Shown piece after piece: positions 22,987 to 34,792 of a stretch of 64,000 nt of DNA. Made by a program: the position numbers and the translations under genes. Position 1 is the first letter of the stretch; each line of letters starts with the position of its first letter. The DNA comes from Stereum hirsutum FP-91666 SS1 (lineage: Eukaryota; Basidiomycota; Agaricomycetes; Russulales; Stereaceae). A model generated the notes under the pieces. It did not search any database. It was given only the letters and a program-made list of their open reading frames with translations, and was not told where the DNA came from. The stretch covers positions 307,643 through 371,642 of the forward strand of contig NW_006763151.1 in assembly GCF_000264905.1 (NCBI RefSeq), read 5' to 3'.

Positions 22987-23244
22987 CGTGTGTGGAGGTG
23001 AAGAGGCGAGCGGGCTCAGGTCTGAGATCTTTGGATATACATTCGATCTAATCTTATCGAGGAAAGACTATCCTAGAGATCCGATGGTCCGGCGCGGGTC
23101 TCAGGGCCACACCCATTGTGGGAAAAACGCGTCGCGTTTAGTGTGGTACCTTCAACAACCCGCTCACACACTTTACTTTCGACCACACAGTCGCTTGTAT
23201 ACACGGCCAATACCCGAGCGTATCCTCTAAGTTTCGCCTCTTTG
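22987..23244. promoter_or_regulatory. Short bidirectional promoter, ADE13 / small unknown gene
   Basis: Two start codons face away from each other with 258 bp between, so both core promoters must lie here. I see no clear TATA box. The role is inferred from gene orientation only. Confidence 0.45.
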
Positions 23245-23963
23245 ATGGCTCAATCGCGCCAACATACCCAACATGTTCACCCCGGTGACCTTCCTTACGC
23301 CACACCAGTCCTGCGCTCCGCTTCACCCAGCGGCTCCATCAATACCGAATATGGCCCAGACGAGACCACACTATCTGACAGTGAACTTAGTCCAGAAGAA
23401 TTCGATCGAAAAGTGCAAAAGCAGTTAGGTCTCCACGAACAGAGAGAACAGGAGTATAGAGCCCAGTCTACCCCGCTGCTTTGGCCAAAGCCGAAGTCGC
23501 CACAGGAGGAGCAAAGTAAGCATCCTTCCTGGTCGCTCACTTACTAGCGCATCAATGCTCATATTGATAATTTTACGCTCCCGATCGCGCTATAGTTCTG
23601 TTCGACAGAGTTATGCGGAATCTGAGATTTGAGGTGGCCATGCTCGAACAAGACGAGATTATCGAGAGCACCATGGCTCGCACGGCACGCATGGCTACCG
23701 AGACGCAACCTTCGTCTAACGACATTGATGCAATCATGCAGAGTATGATGGGTCCTCCACCTTCCAGCAACCTGACGTCCGCCAGCCACACTCAGGGTAC
23801 CACTCTCACTCCGATGGACGTGGATGATGGCCCTGGACCGTTCGACTTCAACTTTGCAAGGAGAAGCGAAGAGGAGACAACGGCGATGTATGAAGCTGGC
23901 AGGGAGGGTATGGATATCGGTAGGAACGGAACAAGGAAGGGAAAGGCGAGGGATATGTCGTGA
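23245..23963 (+). CDS. Conserved-looking hypothetical protein, 212 residues
   Basis: Two exons, 23245-23515 and 23596-23963, with a phase-1 GTAAG-TATAG intron. The N-terminal half is polar and acidic (DETTLSDSELSPEEFDRKVQ). The middle, DRVMRNLRFEVAMLEQDEII then ESTMARTARM, looks helical and is the most protein-like part. The C-terminal half is rich in Ser/Pro/Met and ends with a basic GRNGTRKGKARDMS. No signal peptide or membrane segment. I do not recognise the family. A small nuclear or adaptor protein would fit the composition, but nothing shows it. Confidence 0.65.
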
Positions 23964-24242
23964 CGGAGTGCATAGACGTGAGACTATTTTTGAGGTGATG
24001 TCGTACTTGCTTTCTGTATACCAACCCTGTTGTATTCTAGTGCTTTCTTGAGTATGCGTATCTTCCTACTACCGGACCATCACTATCCCTTCTTACACTG
24101 AAGTGGTACTATAGGCATCCTCAGTGTGATCCAAGTTGATAATATTTGACGAAACCACATTTTCGTTACTTGGAATTCTCCGGCTGTACACAGCGTCATA
24201 CAGCGGCTCATTATTGCATGCACCACCTAGATGTTTATGTAC

Positions 24243-27083
24243 TCATTTCACCTTCGTCCAAATTCTCATGCCCTCCTCCCCAACCGCCACAACAACATCC
24301 CCACCCAAGCCCACACTAACACCCTCAATCCTCAATGCCTCTCTCCCCTCTTCTCCATTCACTCCAACCCCAGTCCGACCAGCCCATGAACTCAACTCCC
24401 ACTTCAAATCCCACCCATTTCCTTGATTCCAAGGTCTCCCATTGCCCGGCGCTACACTGCTCCCTCCCCTCACCGTGTTCGCGGCAGTACTAGCACTCCT
24501 ACTCCCCGCCCGTGCCCCATCCACAGCCGCACTCGTCTCCCTACTCGTTGAGGCAGAAGCAGAAGCGAGCCGCATCTTTCCCGTCTGTTTCGTCATATCA
24601 TTCAACACACCTTCCATCTCGCCGCTGGCCTCACGCTCTCGGTTCGGGAGGATTATACGACGTAATTTGTGCACATGGAGCGCCCAGGCGGGAATGAGAC
24701 GGATGCTTCCGATGGTCGTGGTGGTCGGTTTGGCACTTGCTTGGGCGGTCATTGGCGTGCCGGTGCCGGTGGACAAGGACGGGGGCGACGGATGAGGCTC
24801 TGAAAAAGGGATGAGGAAGAGCGGTGGGACAGGGCTGTGTGGTGCCGTGTGGGTATAGGTCGTTAGGTTCAAGGACGATGGGCTGGATAACGGAAGGGAA
24901 AGTGTCGCGAGTTTCGTGAACGATACTGTCATGACGTGGACAGATTCAACTTAGCTTCGAATACTTGAAGCAGTGTCGCGGGAGAAAGGGAACGTACCGC
25001 TATCCTTATAGTCCCTCTCACCCCCCCTCAACACCATCTGATACTCCTTCCCTCGTCCCTTCCCATTCCCATTACTAGCAGCTTGGTGCCCTTCCTTTCC
25101 ACCTCCGCCTTCCCCGTTCAATTCATCTTCAACTTCCATCTCCGAGTCCCCTGTTTCCTGTCTCTGCGCCTCTGGCCGTTTTGAACCTACGTCGTCCCCC
25201 GCAGAATCACGTCCAGGAAAGAATCGGTGCATACTCGTCCATTTCCAGATGATCAGTTCGCCCGGAATGCGAATGAGCTTCATGGGCTCATCGCTTTTAC
25301 GATCGGGGTCTGTGTTTGACAGGTCTTGGATCTGGGTGGGCGAGCTGTGGGTGGCGAGGATGTCGTCGTGGAGCCTAAGAGTGAGATCGTCACAGCACAA
25401 GGGACAAAGACGGTGACAGTGATTTTAGTGATGTCGAACGACGGAAGGACGCATTGGTTGATCAGTCAGCGCGAATGAGTGTGAATGCGATACGTTTAGA
25501 GAACAGAGGAGAAGAGACGTACGTACCATGATACGGAAAGAATACGTGCGCTGTGGAGGTATGAAGTACTGAAAATCGGCTCGCCAGTCTCTTCGTCCGG
25601 CGGGAGGTTCAAATTCCAGATCTTGACCGTTCGATCCACCTACACCACACAAGCCAACAATATCCATCAGTTGCCAAACGCAACCCAATAACCAATAACC
25701 AAAAGAGGAGAACAATCAGAGAGCGTAGGCAATGAGAAACTTAACTCACCCCACAAGTCGCAACGACAGGCAACCTCGGGTGCCACGCCGCACACAACAC
25801 TCCGCCCAAATGACCCGCGGGCAGTCCACCCGCAAGAACGCGCCAACATCGGCCAGGGAACGCACGCTCCATATCCACTCCTCCCCATCGCTCTCCTCCC
25901 TCTCGTCTTGCTCCTGCTCCACTCAGGCTGCCACCAGCGGTCTTCGTGCCGCTCTGATTTTTGCGGTTCAGAGCATTCGGATTGATGATGTTGTTACGAG
26001 GGCGGAGTTCTCGAGTGCGTTGATGGGTTGTTGTCGTGGTGGAGGCGGTGGCGGTAGTGCTGGTGGTCGGAGGCGCCAAAGGGGGTTCAGGACCGGGATG
26101 TGGCGCGGGAATGGGTGAGAGGTCCCAGATACGGGACGAGAGGTCGCGAGAAGTCGTCAAGATGAGAAAAGGCCGGTCTGGGGACGTTTGTACCGAGGTT
26201 ATAAGCTGTTTCGTCACCAAAACATGTCAGTCAGATCGTTTCTCGGATCTTCTCATACAAACACGGGGAGCGATGGTCGTGCAAGGTGAAAGAACATCGA
26301 GTGAGCTTACCCCACCATGACCTTTCAAGAACCTCAACCAATTCGATCTCCCAGACAGGTGCTCCTTGAGATCGAGGACATATACACGGCTCTTTCGGGC
26401 GTAGACCAGGAGAGGCGATGAGGGCTGTTCTTTGGTGAAGGCCCAGGTTATTGACTTGATGGCTCGTTCGGACGGTTCGGCGTCTTTCTGGTGAAGCGGG
26501 CGGCAGAGATATAGCGAGACAAATGAGAAGACGACGAAGTACGCAAGGTGTAGGAGAGGGGCTGGACATACGGAAGACGGAATCTCGATGACGATCGGAA
26601 CCATCTCCCTGGGCCGCTCGTTTGTCTCTCTTGCCTTGCCCTTTCCGTAATTCCTTCCCTCACCACCACTCTGCGACCCAAAATCGAAAATCGAGATCAC
26701 ATCGTCTCCACCCACAGCACAACACCCTCCCCACCTTTCCACCATCTTCGTTGCTCTAGTCACCACCGCACGATGTTCCTCCGCAGAATCGGTATTGAAG
26801 CTGAGTTTTTTGAGAGATGGGACGGTCCATGGGAAGAATGATGCGGTGTGGAAGGGTGTGGGTGGTGTTGTCTGTCGGGGAACGGCGAGAGGGGAAGGTT
26901 GATTAGTGAATTCGTTGAGAGGGTGACGAAGAAAAGACGTCCAGAGAGGGGAGCTGCAGTATGAGTGGAAAGAGAAAGGTTTGAACGAACTGAAATTAGA
27001 TGCTTAAATCGGTAGGGAGGTGGTGTTGTCCAATCGAAGTATGTGTACCACGGCTGCGGTGGGATCATTGGCTCGACGTCCAT
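24243..27083 (-). CDS. EED/ESC-like WD40 protein, candidate PRC2 subunit
   Basis: Multi-exon model from MDVEPMIPPQP (27083) to IWTKVK. WD units read in order: GCCAVGGDDVISIFDFGSQ; AIKSITWAF to SRVYVLDLKEHL; GHGGLITSVQTSPDRPFLIL then TTSRDLSSRIWDL; GHLGGVLCAAWHPRLPVVAT then CGVDRTVKIWNL; IFSTSYLHSARILSVSWLHD then DILATHS; and GELIIWKWTS. The fourth and fifth units match the layout of animal EED, where a GMDHSLKLW-type repeat is followed by a FSTRDIH-type linker and then VDCVRWLGDLILSKS. EED binds trimethylated H3K27 and supports EZH2. Long Ser/Thr/Pro insertions lie between units and near the C-terminus. The first intron (GTACAC to TTTCAG) is the least certain. Another WD40 scaffold is possible. 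Confidence 0.68.
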
Positions 27084-27944
27084 CTCGAGAAAGATGAGGA
27101 AATAATAAGATAGCAGATATACAGATGTCCTAGATATTCGGCCAGATACTGAGAGAGTCGGACTAGCTTGGGCCCCAGTAATCCAGCCAGAATTATTATA
27201 ACGCCACACCAATAACTTACTTCACTGTTGGTATTGGCAGTGGCGATTTCCAGTCTCAGGGTGAAGCGGATGTGCCACAGCTAACAGGGGTCCAAAGAGC
27301 AATGGTGCAGCAAGCTTGTTTCCTTTCGATCTTCGCTCTTGGAGCTCACGTAAAACGGTGGACGGGTATCATGGAGGAAGGAGGAAAAGAGACGCGGTGA
27401 GCGGAAGTAAAAACGCGATCGTCCGATTGATGTGAAGGGCACGTGATCGTGTTTTGCGTTTGTGCCACTTCAAGCGTCGATGGGCCACTCTCTAGGTATC
27501 GAGAGCGGGATTGTGCACTAGCGACCGAACAGTGAACTGCGGTGGACGGCGTCAAAGAAACGCTAATAAAAAGCGACACGGGTTATCGAGCGACAGTAAC
27601 AGAGACAACAAATAAGCGTCAATGGTCAAGGGTAGAGTACGATGATAATTCGAGGACAGCGGGACAGCGCATTGGCGCAGGGAAGGAGAGGTATCACATA
27701 AAGGAGTCGCAGAGGAGATACAAGTTCTGGTATAAAGAATTAGAGCAAGGTGCGACGTTATCATCGTCATCATCGCCGTCATCGAAACAACGTAAAAATA
27801 CGGAAGCGTTCTAAGCAAACAGACACGGAGGTATCGAGGTATTGAATCGTGAAAAACGGGGACAATCAAAGGGAGGAAACTGATATGGGGACTCGAAAAG
27901 CAGGTAGGAATGATAATGAAAATGGGAAGGGAAAGCGAAGCAGA
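27084..27944. other. Intergenic, EED-like 5' flank
   Basis: No gene supported. A short ATC/GTC-rich simple tract occurs near 27762-27784. It contains the promoter of the EED-like gene and the 3' flank of the PalI-type gene, both on the minus strand. Confidence 0.5.
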
Positions 27945-28962
27945 TCAACGCCTCCAGAACGCCAGCTTGTTCAAAACGCCCGGTTTCGAGGGGTACGCAG
28001 TCGCACCGGCCATTCTCTCCTTGCGACGTCCAAAACAGACGGTGCAGCTCGCGATGAGCAGGAGCAGGAAGGTGGCGAAGGTGATCCAGAAACCTAAACA
28101 CCCCTTCAGCGACAAACCTCTCGCCACGAAAGAGTGGACGGGGAAGACGTACCAGGCCCGGTAATAGTATGCTCTTCAACATCCAAATCGGCCATCTTGT
28201 GCTTGACGTAGACGAAGAGCGCGATATCGATCGCGAATGCGATGAGTGTGAGGAGGGCGGCGAGGCCGGAGGCGATAGAGGAGAGGAGCATGACGGTTAT
28301 GTGGGAGCTGAGGGAGAGCAGGAACGCGATGAAGGTTACGATCGTGGCTGCAGGACAACATATCAAAACACTGGTTAGACTCTTATCGAGGATAGCTCAG
28401 ATGAAGGAAGACGACTGACCGACTGGGTGGACGGCTAGACCCCGAGTCCAGGAGGAGCCGATAGTGATGGAGCTGTTGCCGCTAACTGTAACGGCGTAGC
28501 CATGACCTGTAGACCACGCATCGACGACCGACGTATGACATAGTCAGCCAACAAAGCGATTGCTAAATCATGGACCACAAACCTTGGTCGATGCAAGTCC
28601 TGTCCCCGGACGAAGAGTCATAAATGCAGTACGCCCTATACAACGCACCCGATCAGTTCTTTCCTCTCGCAATTATTCAAGGCCAAATTACTACAACGTA
28701 CCAAACACCGAACTAAAGCACCACCCAATGAATCACATCAGCCTCTCCCTTCCCGACCAATCAATAAACAACAAAAAATACGCACCCTCAACTGTCCAAT
28801 CTCCCCACTACTGTTCCCCGCCGCCAAACTGCCCGAGGAGAAGTGAGTCCTCGTGATATCGAGCGCAGGGAGGGCCGGCAGAGAAATAGCGACGATCAAA
28901 GAAAGGACAAAAGCACAGAAGAGGAGGACCACCCCCGGGATACAAAACGCGCGTGCGGACAT
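27945..28962 (-). CDS. SUR7/PalI-family four-helix membrane protein
   Basis: Spliced protein starting MSARAFCIPGVVLLFCAF, a first hydrophobic helix. A short extracellular segment follows with the family pattern FGVWAYCIYDSS and CIDQGHGY, then three helices: TIVTFIAFLLSL, LLSSIASGLAALLTLIAFAI and FWITFATFLLLLIASC. Between helices 3 and 4 is the conserved stretch ALFVYVKHKM. The C-terminus is short and basic (FGRRKERM to KLAFWRR). The GVW-x-YC motif and four-helix plan match SUR7/PalI proteins, which act at eisosome membrane domains or in ambient-pH signalling (Rim9/PalI). Which of the two applies cannot be told here. The last intron uses acceptor GCGAGAG before GTTTGTCG to keep phase. Confidence 0.78.
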
Positions 28963-30193
28963 CGTTTTCGTTCTCGTGTTCGACGTTCGTTCAAACGTTC
29001 AACAGAGCTGAGTATGCAGGGATACGATACTTATAGTCGTGAAGAGCAAAGCAGATCTACGCGGACGTGGAAGGAAGGATCGGTCGAAGACAATTCGAGT
29101 TGGGGGATGGCTTTTGTCTAGGCCTGGAGAAGCTAGAACGAAGGCGAGCTCGGTGGAGTGGAGCAGGGCAAAGACCGCGAGGACGCTGGGCGGCGCGCCC
29201 CCAACGCGGTAATGAAAATACGAAAACCATCGAAATCGAACGTTCTTCTTCTGGTTTCGGGGTGATCGCCTTCTGACGTCAACATTTTAGTGGTGCCGAG
29301 GGCTTGGCGTGAGCTTGTTCGAGTTGACGATCAGTGGCAAAACCACCTCGTGTTTGCAAGTGTGGCGCTGCAAATTGTAAGTTTCTCGACATGATGAGTT
29401 GGCTTGCAGAAGCGAGCAAAGCGACTGGAGACGGTGCTTTGGTGAATGTGTTTGGGTGAACAGACAATGGGACGACGGCGTGTCACCGACACGATCGATG
29501 TCTGACCGAAGGGTGCACTGCAGTGAAATCTAGTACTTACGCCTAGACGAGGTCAAATCTAAGTGGACGAAGTTGGACCACATTGAACGGTATGGAGAAA
29601 ATCGGGTACGTCGGTATTTTTATCTTCCTTGTTTCTCTCGGTATACTTAGAACGTTGATGGCTGTTTGGCCAAGGCCAACGTGGTAGGCACGTACTTACT
29701 ACTGTACAATGCACACAGAAACAAAGTACGTGGCAGTCGTCAGTATTACTGATTGATGCCCTGAATACAATCAGACCTGTATATATGCTCAATTATTAGT
29801 AGAGCCTGTGTCGAGGTTCGTCTTCAAATGGTATATTCTTCAAACTTCACCTTACCGTACTAGCCTGCACTCACATTGTCGACATCGTCGCGCTTCGCTC
29901 AGATCAAGTGCTCCGGACCGCTTACAACAAGTCCCTGTCTAGGTGTCCAGCGTGTTCTCTTGATTCATCGATCTCATTCCTGCTCGGTACTAATCTCCGT
30001 TTAACTGAATCACACAGCGACGACTCTACAAAGGGCGATCCAATGTAAGTACTACATGAGACTCTCATTTCCTCGTACCCAAAGTGGATGAGCCTGAGCG
30101 CTGCTATACCTCCGTCCATTGCATGATCCGCTCAACCGCCGCAATCTCGTTCCATGTCCAACTTGTCTTCAACTAAGTGTCCATTCCTCCGAT
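28963..30193. other. Intergenic between PalI-type gene and NLR 3' end
   Basis: No supported gene. Purine-rich plus-strand sequence near 28850-29200 and short unsupported frames. I see no transposon ends or direct repeats flanking the NLR here. Confidence 0.45.
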
Positions 30194-33100
30194 TCACGAA
30201 ATACTACTTTCAGTGTTGTGTCTGTTGTCCGAATCTTGTTCGGGTGTCGTGCTATTGCTCTGCAAGCTATAAGTGTTTGACCGGATCGCTCCATGCTGTA
30301 ACAGTAACTGCACGATGGAATCGTGACCGCGTTGCGACGCCGCGCTGAGTGCATTGTCGTATATGCCGCCCTGGGCATTCACATCGGCCCCCTTCTCAAG
30401 GAGCAGCTGCACGGTGGTGTCATGACCGCCTTTCGACGCGGCGGTTAGTGCATTGCCGTATATGCCGCCCTGGGCATTCACATCGGCCCCCTTCTCGAGC
30501 AGCAGCTGCACGGTGCTGTCATGACCGAACAGCGATGCCCCCTGGAGCGCATTGCCATATTCTCCGCCCTGGGCATTCACATTGGCTCCCTTCTTGAGCA
30601 GCAGCTGCACGGTGGCGTCATGACCGACCAGCGATGCCGCCTGGAGCGCATTGCCATATCCGCCCTGGGCATTCACATTGGCCCCCTTCTCGAGCAGCAG
30701 CTGCACGATGGTGTCATGACCACTATACGATGCTGCACTGAGTGCATTGCCATAGATGCCACCCTGGGCATTCACATCGGCCCCCTTCTCGAGCAGCAGC
30801 TGCACGGTGCTGTCATGACCGCTTTCCGACGCCGCGCTGAGTGCATTGCCGTAGTATCCGCCACCCTGGGCATTCACATCGGCCCCCTTCTCGAGCAGCA
30901 GCTGCACGGTGCTGTCATGACCGCCTTGCGACGCCGTGCTGAGTGCATTGCCGTATATGCCACCCTGGGCATTCACATTGGCCCCCTTCTTGAGCAGCAG
31001 CTGCACGGTGCTGTCATGACCGAACAGCGATGCCCCCTGGAGCGCATTGCCATATTCTCCGCCCTGGGCATTCACATTGGCTCCCTTCTTGAGCAGCAGC
31101 TGCACGGTGGCGTCATGACCGACCAGCGATGCCGCCTGGAGCGCATTGCCATATCCGCCCTGGGCATTCACATTGGCCCCCTTCTCGAGCAGCAGCTGCA
31201 CGGTGGTGTCATGACCGTGTACCGACGCCGCGCTGAGTGCATTGCCGTATCCACCACCCTGGGCATTCACATTGGCCCCCTTCTCGAGCAGCAGCTGCAC
31301 GGTGGTGTCATGACCGTGTACCGACGCCGCACTGAGTGCATTGCCGTATATGCCGCCCTGGGCATTCACATTGGCCCCATGCTCAAGCAATAACCTTACT
31401 ACTATGCCATATAAGCCTGCCAATGATGCATAGTACAAAGGATCTGGTATCTTTTCTAACCTTGTTATTGACCATTCTTCTAAAGGATTGTCCAGGTCAT
31501 ATATTCGAACCCAGTTAGGAAATGCAAATCCAGACATGTCCATGAGCTTTGATGCAGGCTCTAGTACAGCTTCAGTGAGTTCGAGTGTGACCTCTTTGTC
31601 GTAGTGAACATGCTTTGTCCAATATCTTGCAGCATATCCAGCAAATGGAAAGTTGGCCCGTGATTTGGAGTCCAAGCAATCAGCGGTGGAAAACTGCAGG
31701 AGATAGTTAAGACATGTGTGTGCAATAATTGTGTGGGATGATTTCTCTGTCAGACTGTACCTCGATACAGTATCTGACTTCCTTTGTATACGATCAGAAA
31801 CCAGATACTCCTGGACTGAGAAATGAGCAAGGGAAACTTGTGTAACATCCCTACTGCCCTGCTCCAGAGACGAGAGAATCTGAATGGTAACCTGTCTCTG
31901 AGATACAAGCCCTGAGAGAATGGTAAAGATGTCATTTGCTTGACGAAGTCTGCGTTTGCCAATAACATAAGGCTCGGTGTTGCTCTCAATATCAACAGTG
32001 ATGGTTTCCGCAAGCTCATGGACCGACAGAGGTCTCAGCGAAAACACAAGGAAGTGGAGGAGTCGAAGGGCACGTGGAACATCTGCATGAGGGATAGCAG
32101 AGAGTATGCGGTCATATGTGTCGTCTAGATCTTTCGGAAGATTGGACAATGCTTGTTCGATATCCTCCTCGGTGCGGCATGATTGAAGCGACCGAAGCTG
32201 GAGGTCGACCCATCGGAACCTGATGAAATGCACATTAGCCCCATCTTTCAAATAAGTAAATTTGAGACGGCAATCTCACATTCCGTTCGCTCGAGAAACG
32301 AGCGAGAGTTCAATAGTTTCGAGTATTTTTGTATCCCATAATTTGAGGTCTGTGTCTTCGAGAATGTGGCGAATGTGCATCCTGATGTCGTCATTTACGA
32401 GTCCAGTCGAAAGGTCAATACAAATGGGGCCTATATTCCCCATGGATAACTGGATATCAGATTCTGGGCGGCTAGTCACCATGAGGTGAAGGCCAGGGCA
32501 CTTTTTTCTCATGAGTGATTCAAGGAATGGCACAAGCTCTGTCTTTCGCACGTCACGAGGGGGCTCATCGAGAGCGTCGACAATAACATATGAATGCTCA
32601 AAGATATCCAGAAGCCCGAGGAACACGTGCCCAAGATGATCAATAGGGGCGGTCATTCCGCCATTAGCGTGCTGAGAAAAGAGGTTGGCAATGGAGGTGG
32701 GCATAGTGCCACACTGCGATAGCATCTGCACGATGAGCGAGCATAGCAAGCCCCTCAGTTCAAGCTTGGCTTTGTCTCGAAAGTCGAAATAGAAGTATAC
32801 GATGGCGGACGAAGGCTTGTTCTCGCAATGCCACGCGGTGATATTGTCGATGACCGTGGAGCTATAGACTTAGTATTCAGTATACGGGTAGGTAGAAAGT
32901 GAAGTGAGGCACACCATAGGACGCTCTTTCCATTCCCGGCTAAGAGATTATGAATCAGGATCGCGATATGAGGTAGAAAACAGACGACACACGTATCCCG
33001 TGAAGCCATAGCGGGCGACTGCTCCGTTCGTCTCTCCAGGAGATGAACTCCGAACTCTGCAAGAACCAGTTGCCAGTCTCTTGGCCAACCTCTTGACCGC

Positions 33101-34402
33101 GACGCGCGGCGCAGTTGGATTCGTGGTTCGTGGAAGGATTGGGCGGTGAGAGCCATTTAAAGATTTTCGAGTAAAGCATTTGGTCTGAAATAGTGCAGGC
33201 ACCGTGAAAGCTCAGTGAGTCTACCGATGAATGGAGGACCTACCTTCGGCATCCTGTTGCTTCTTCAGAACTCTCTTGACATCCTGGTGCGTGAGGGCGC
33301 TGACCATCCCAACCTCCTGTGCCGCCAATTTTTCCAGCTTCTGGATCGCGCCATTGATATCGTCATCCTGTCCACAAACCTCCGCGAGGAAGGAGACTGA
33401 ACGGTATATCAGTAGGCCAGTTATGATGGCAGGCTGCAGGTAAAGATGGCGCACCTGTAGTGTTGGCTTCCATGAAAGTCGACAATGAGATAATGGCCTT
33501 CAGGAGCTCAGCCAGGAATGTGACGATGATCTTCTTGATTTCGTCTGAGATCGTATCGTCCTTCTTGTACACGTTCATCCGATCCACAAAAGCGCCAATC
33601 TCACGGAGTAACTCGAGCATTAGGTCGTATTTCTTGATCGTCTTCTTCGCAGCCTAAAAAAACAGGTCTGAATGCGACTGTGACAAAGAACTGTCCATAA
33701 TATGCATACGTACCTTCGCCAGCATTCCAACAGCGGTGAAGATTGTCTTGGCTGGCGGGAAGACCTAACGTTGACCAAAGTGTTAGCCCATATTGATCGC
33801 GCGAACGTGAGGCCGCATCAACTCACAATGCTGACACCTTCACCTAGCAGCCCCGAGACCGCGTCTACCCAGTCCAGAATCGTTTTGATCGTATCGCGAG
33901 CTTTCTCCTTGCTTACTGTCTCACGTTCGAAAACATCCGCCGTCTGCTGGAAAGAAGCTAGGCAGTCTTCGAGTGAAGCTTGTGGAAGAGCGATCCCACC
34001 CTCTTTGCTAGAGTGTCCAAGAGCAAGTTCCCATAGTTCTTGTACGTCGGTGCGTGCGGTCGGCTCGATTACTATGGGAGACAGTCCGGCAGGTAAGGCA
34101 GGCGGTTCGACGGGCAAAGTGGGCGGTTCGGCGGGTAAAGTGGGTGGTTCAACAGGTAGAGCAAGTGGTTCGAGGCTGATAGCTGATAAGGTAGGCGCAG
34201 GGGTACCTGCACTGCCTTGGGGTGTACCTAAACGCACAAGAGGAGGAGCTGGCGACTGGGACAACAAGACGACCCGGCGTCACTTTGATTCATGAGCATG
34301 ATTTGCCTGTGAGCTCACATTGGAGTTTCGACCCGAAGAGGTCGAGCTCGTGGTGTTTCGTCCAAACAGTCTCTTGGTTTTTTCTTTGAGTTTCCGATGC
34401 AT
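30194..34402 (-). CDS. NLR: Goodbye-like N-terminus, NACHT, highly uniform ankyrin repeats
   Basis: Nine exons with matching phases: 34402-34319, 34255-33827, 33764-33714, 33653-33455, 33396-33244, 33184-32993, 32939-32915, 32861-32280, 32219-30194; 1246 residues. The basic start MHRKLKEKTKRLFGRN is followed by a Pro-rich heptapeptide run. A helical domain (~130-300) contains GEGVSIVFPPAKTIFTAVGM and LEKLAAQEVGMVSALT, as in fungal STAND Goodbye domains. GNWFLQSSEFISWRD then leads to the P-loop WLHGIPGNGKSVL (~372) and Walker B YVIVDALDE (~467); FRWVDLQLRSLQSC follows, with an effector-like winged region after it. Residues ~835-1220 are twelve ankyrin units, eleven nearly identical. NACHT proteins are nucleotide switches; ankyrins sense the ligand. 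Allorecognition or immunity is inferred. Catalytic motifs are intact and no frameshift is seen. Confidence 0.9.
30290..31400 (-). repeat. Eleven near-identical 99-bp ankyrin-coding units
   Basis: The coding strand repeats a 33-codon unit whose core reads GNALSAASxxGHDxxVQLLL then EKGANVNAQG. One unit is 32 codons and one 34. Differences are concentrated at the residue after the first Gly, the two residues before GHD (VH, LV, LF, QG, ES, YS, KG, QR) and the two after it. A block of two units is repeated nearly perfectly 495 bp apart (30497-30707 and 30992-31202). Confidence 0.95.
34088..34176 (-). repeat. 21-bp minisatellite coding a Pro-rich heptapeptide
   Basis: Four degenerate copies of a 21-bp unit encode LALPVEP, PTLPAEP, PTLPVEP and PALPAGL near residue 60 of the NLR. 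Its position between the basic N-terminus and the helical domain suggests a flexible linker of variable length. Confidence 0.8.
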
Positions 34403-34792
34403 GTTGTGACGCCGGGAAGATCAAGTAGGTGGTAGTCTGTATACTCGACGTGATGAGTACGCAAGGATACACGAGAGTTAAGCGGAGGCTCACTCACTGA
34501 GCTTGAGTTGCGAATGGCAGGGTCTGGGGAGCTTTGAAGGGTAAGGGTAGGAAGTGTCGTTGGGCAGTGGGAAAATCAGGCAATGCAGAGGCAATGAGGA
34601 GTGCCAAACACGCATAAACTACCAAAAATAGCATGCGGGCGTATAACAGTGATCGATAGTCATCACTATAAAGGTCTGTAAAGGAGACTAATGCGGACGT
34701 TGTGTGGGCGAGGCTAGGCGATATGTCGCTCTCGCATGGAGCACGGATACACAATCCCATTCGGGGCAGCGAAGACGGCCAAATACATATAT
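34403..34792. other. Intergenic, NLR promoter / CTP1 3' flank
   Basis: About 390 bp between the NLR start and the stop codon of the downstream-reading carrier gene. No motif stands out. Confidence 0.45.

Noticed and set aside
30521..31393. 290-codon plus-strand frame across the ankyrin repeats
   Set aside because: It is the antisense shadow of an in-frame 99-bp repeat; any stop-free unit stays stop-free in every copy. No start context or motif.
30290..31400. CRISPR-like array
   Set aside because: Regular ~99-bp repeats are coding ankyrin units inside a spliced eukaryotic gene, with no spacers.
28963..34792. NLR carried by a transposon
   Set aside because: I looked for terminal inverted repeats, target-site duplications or transposase/reverse-transcriptase motifs around the NLR and saw none.
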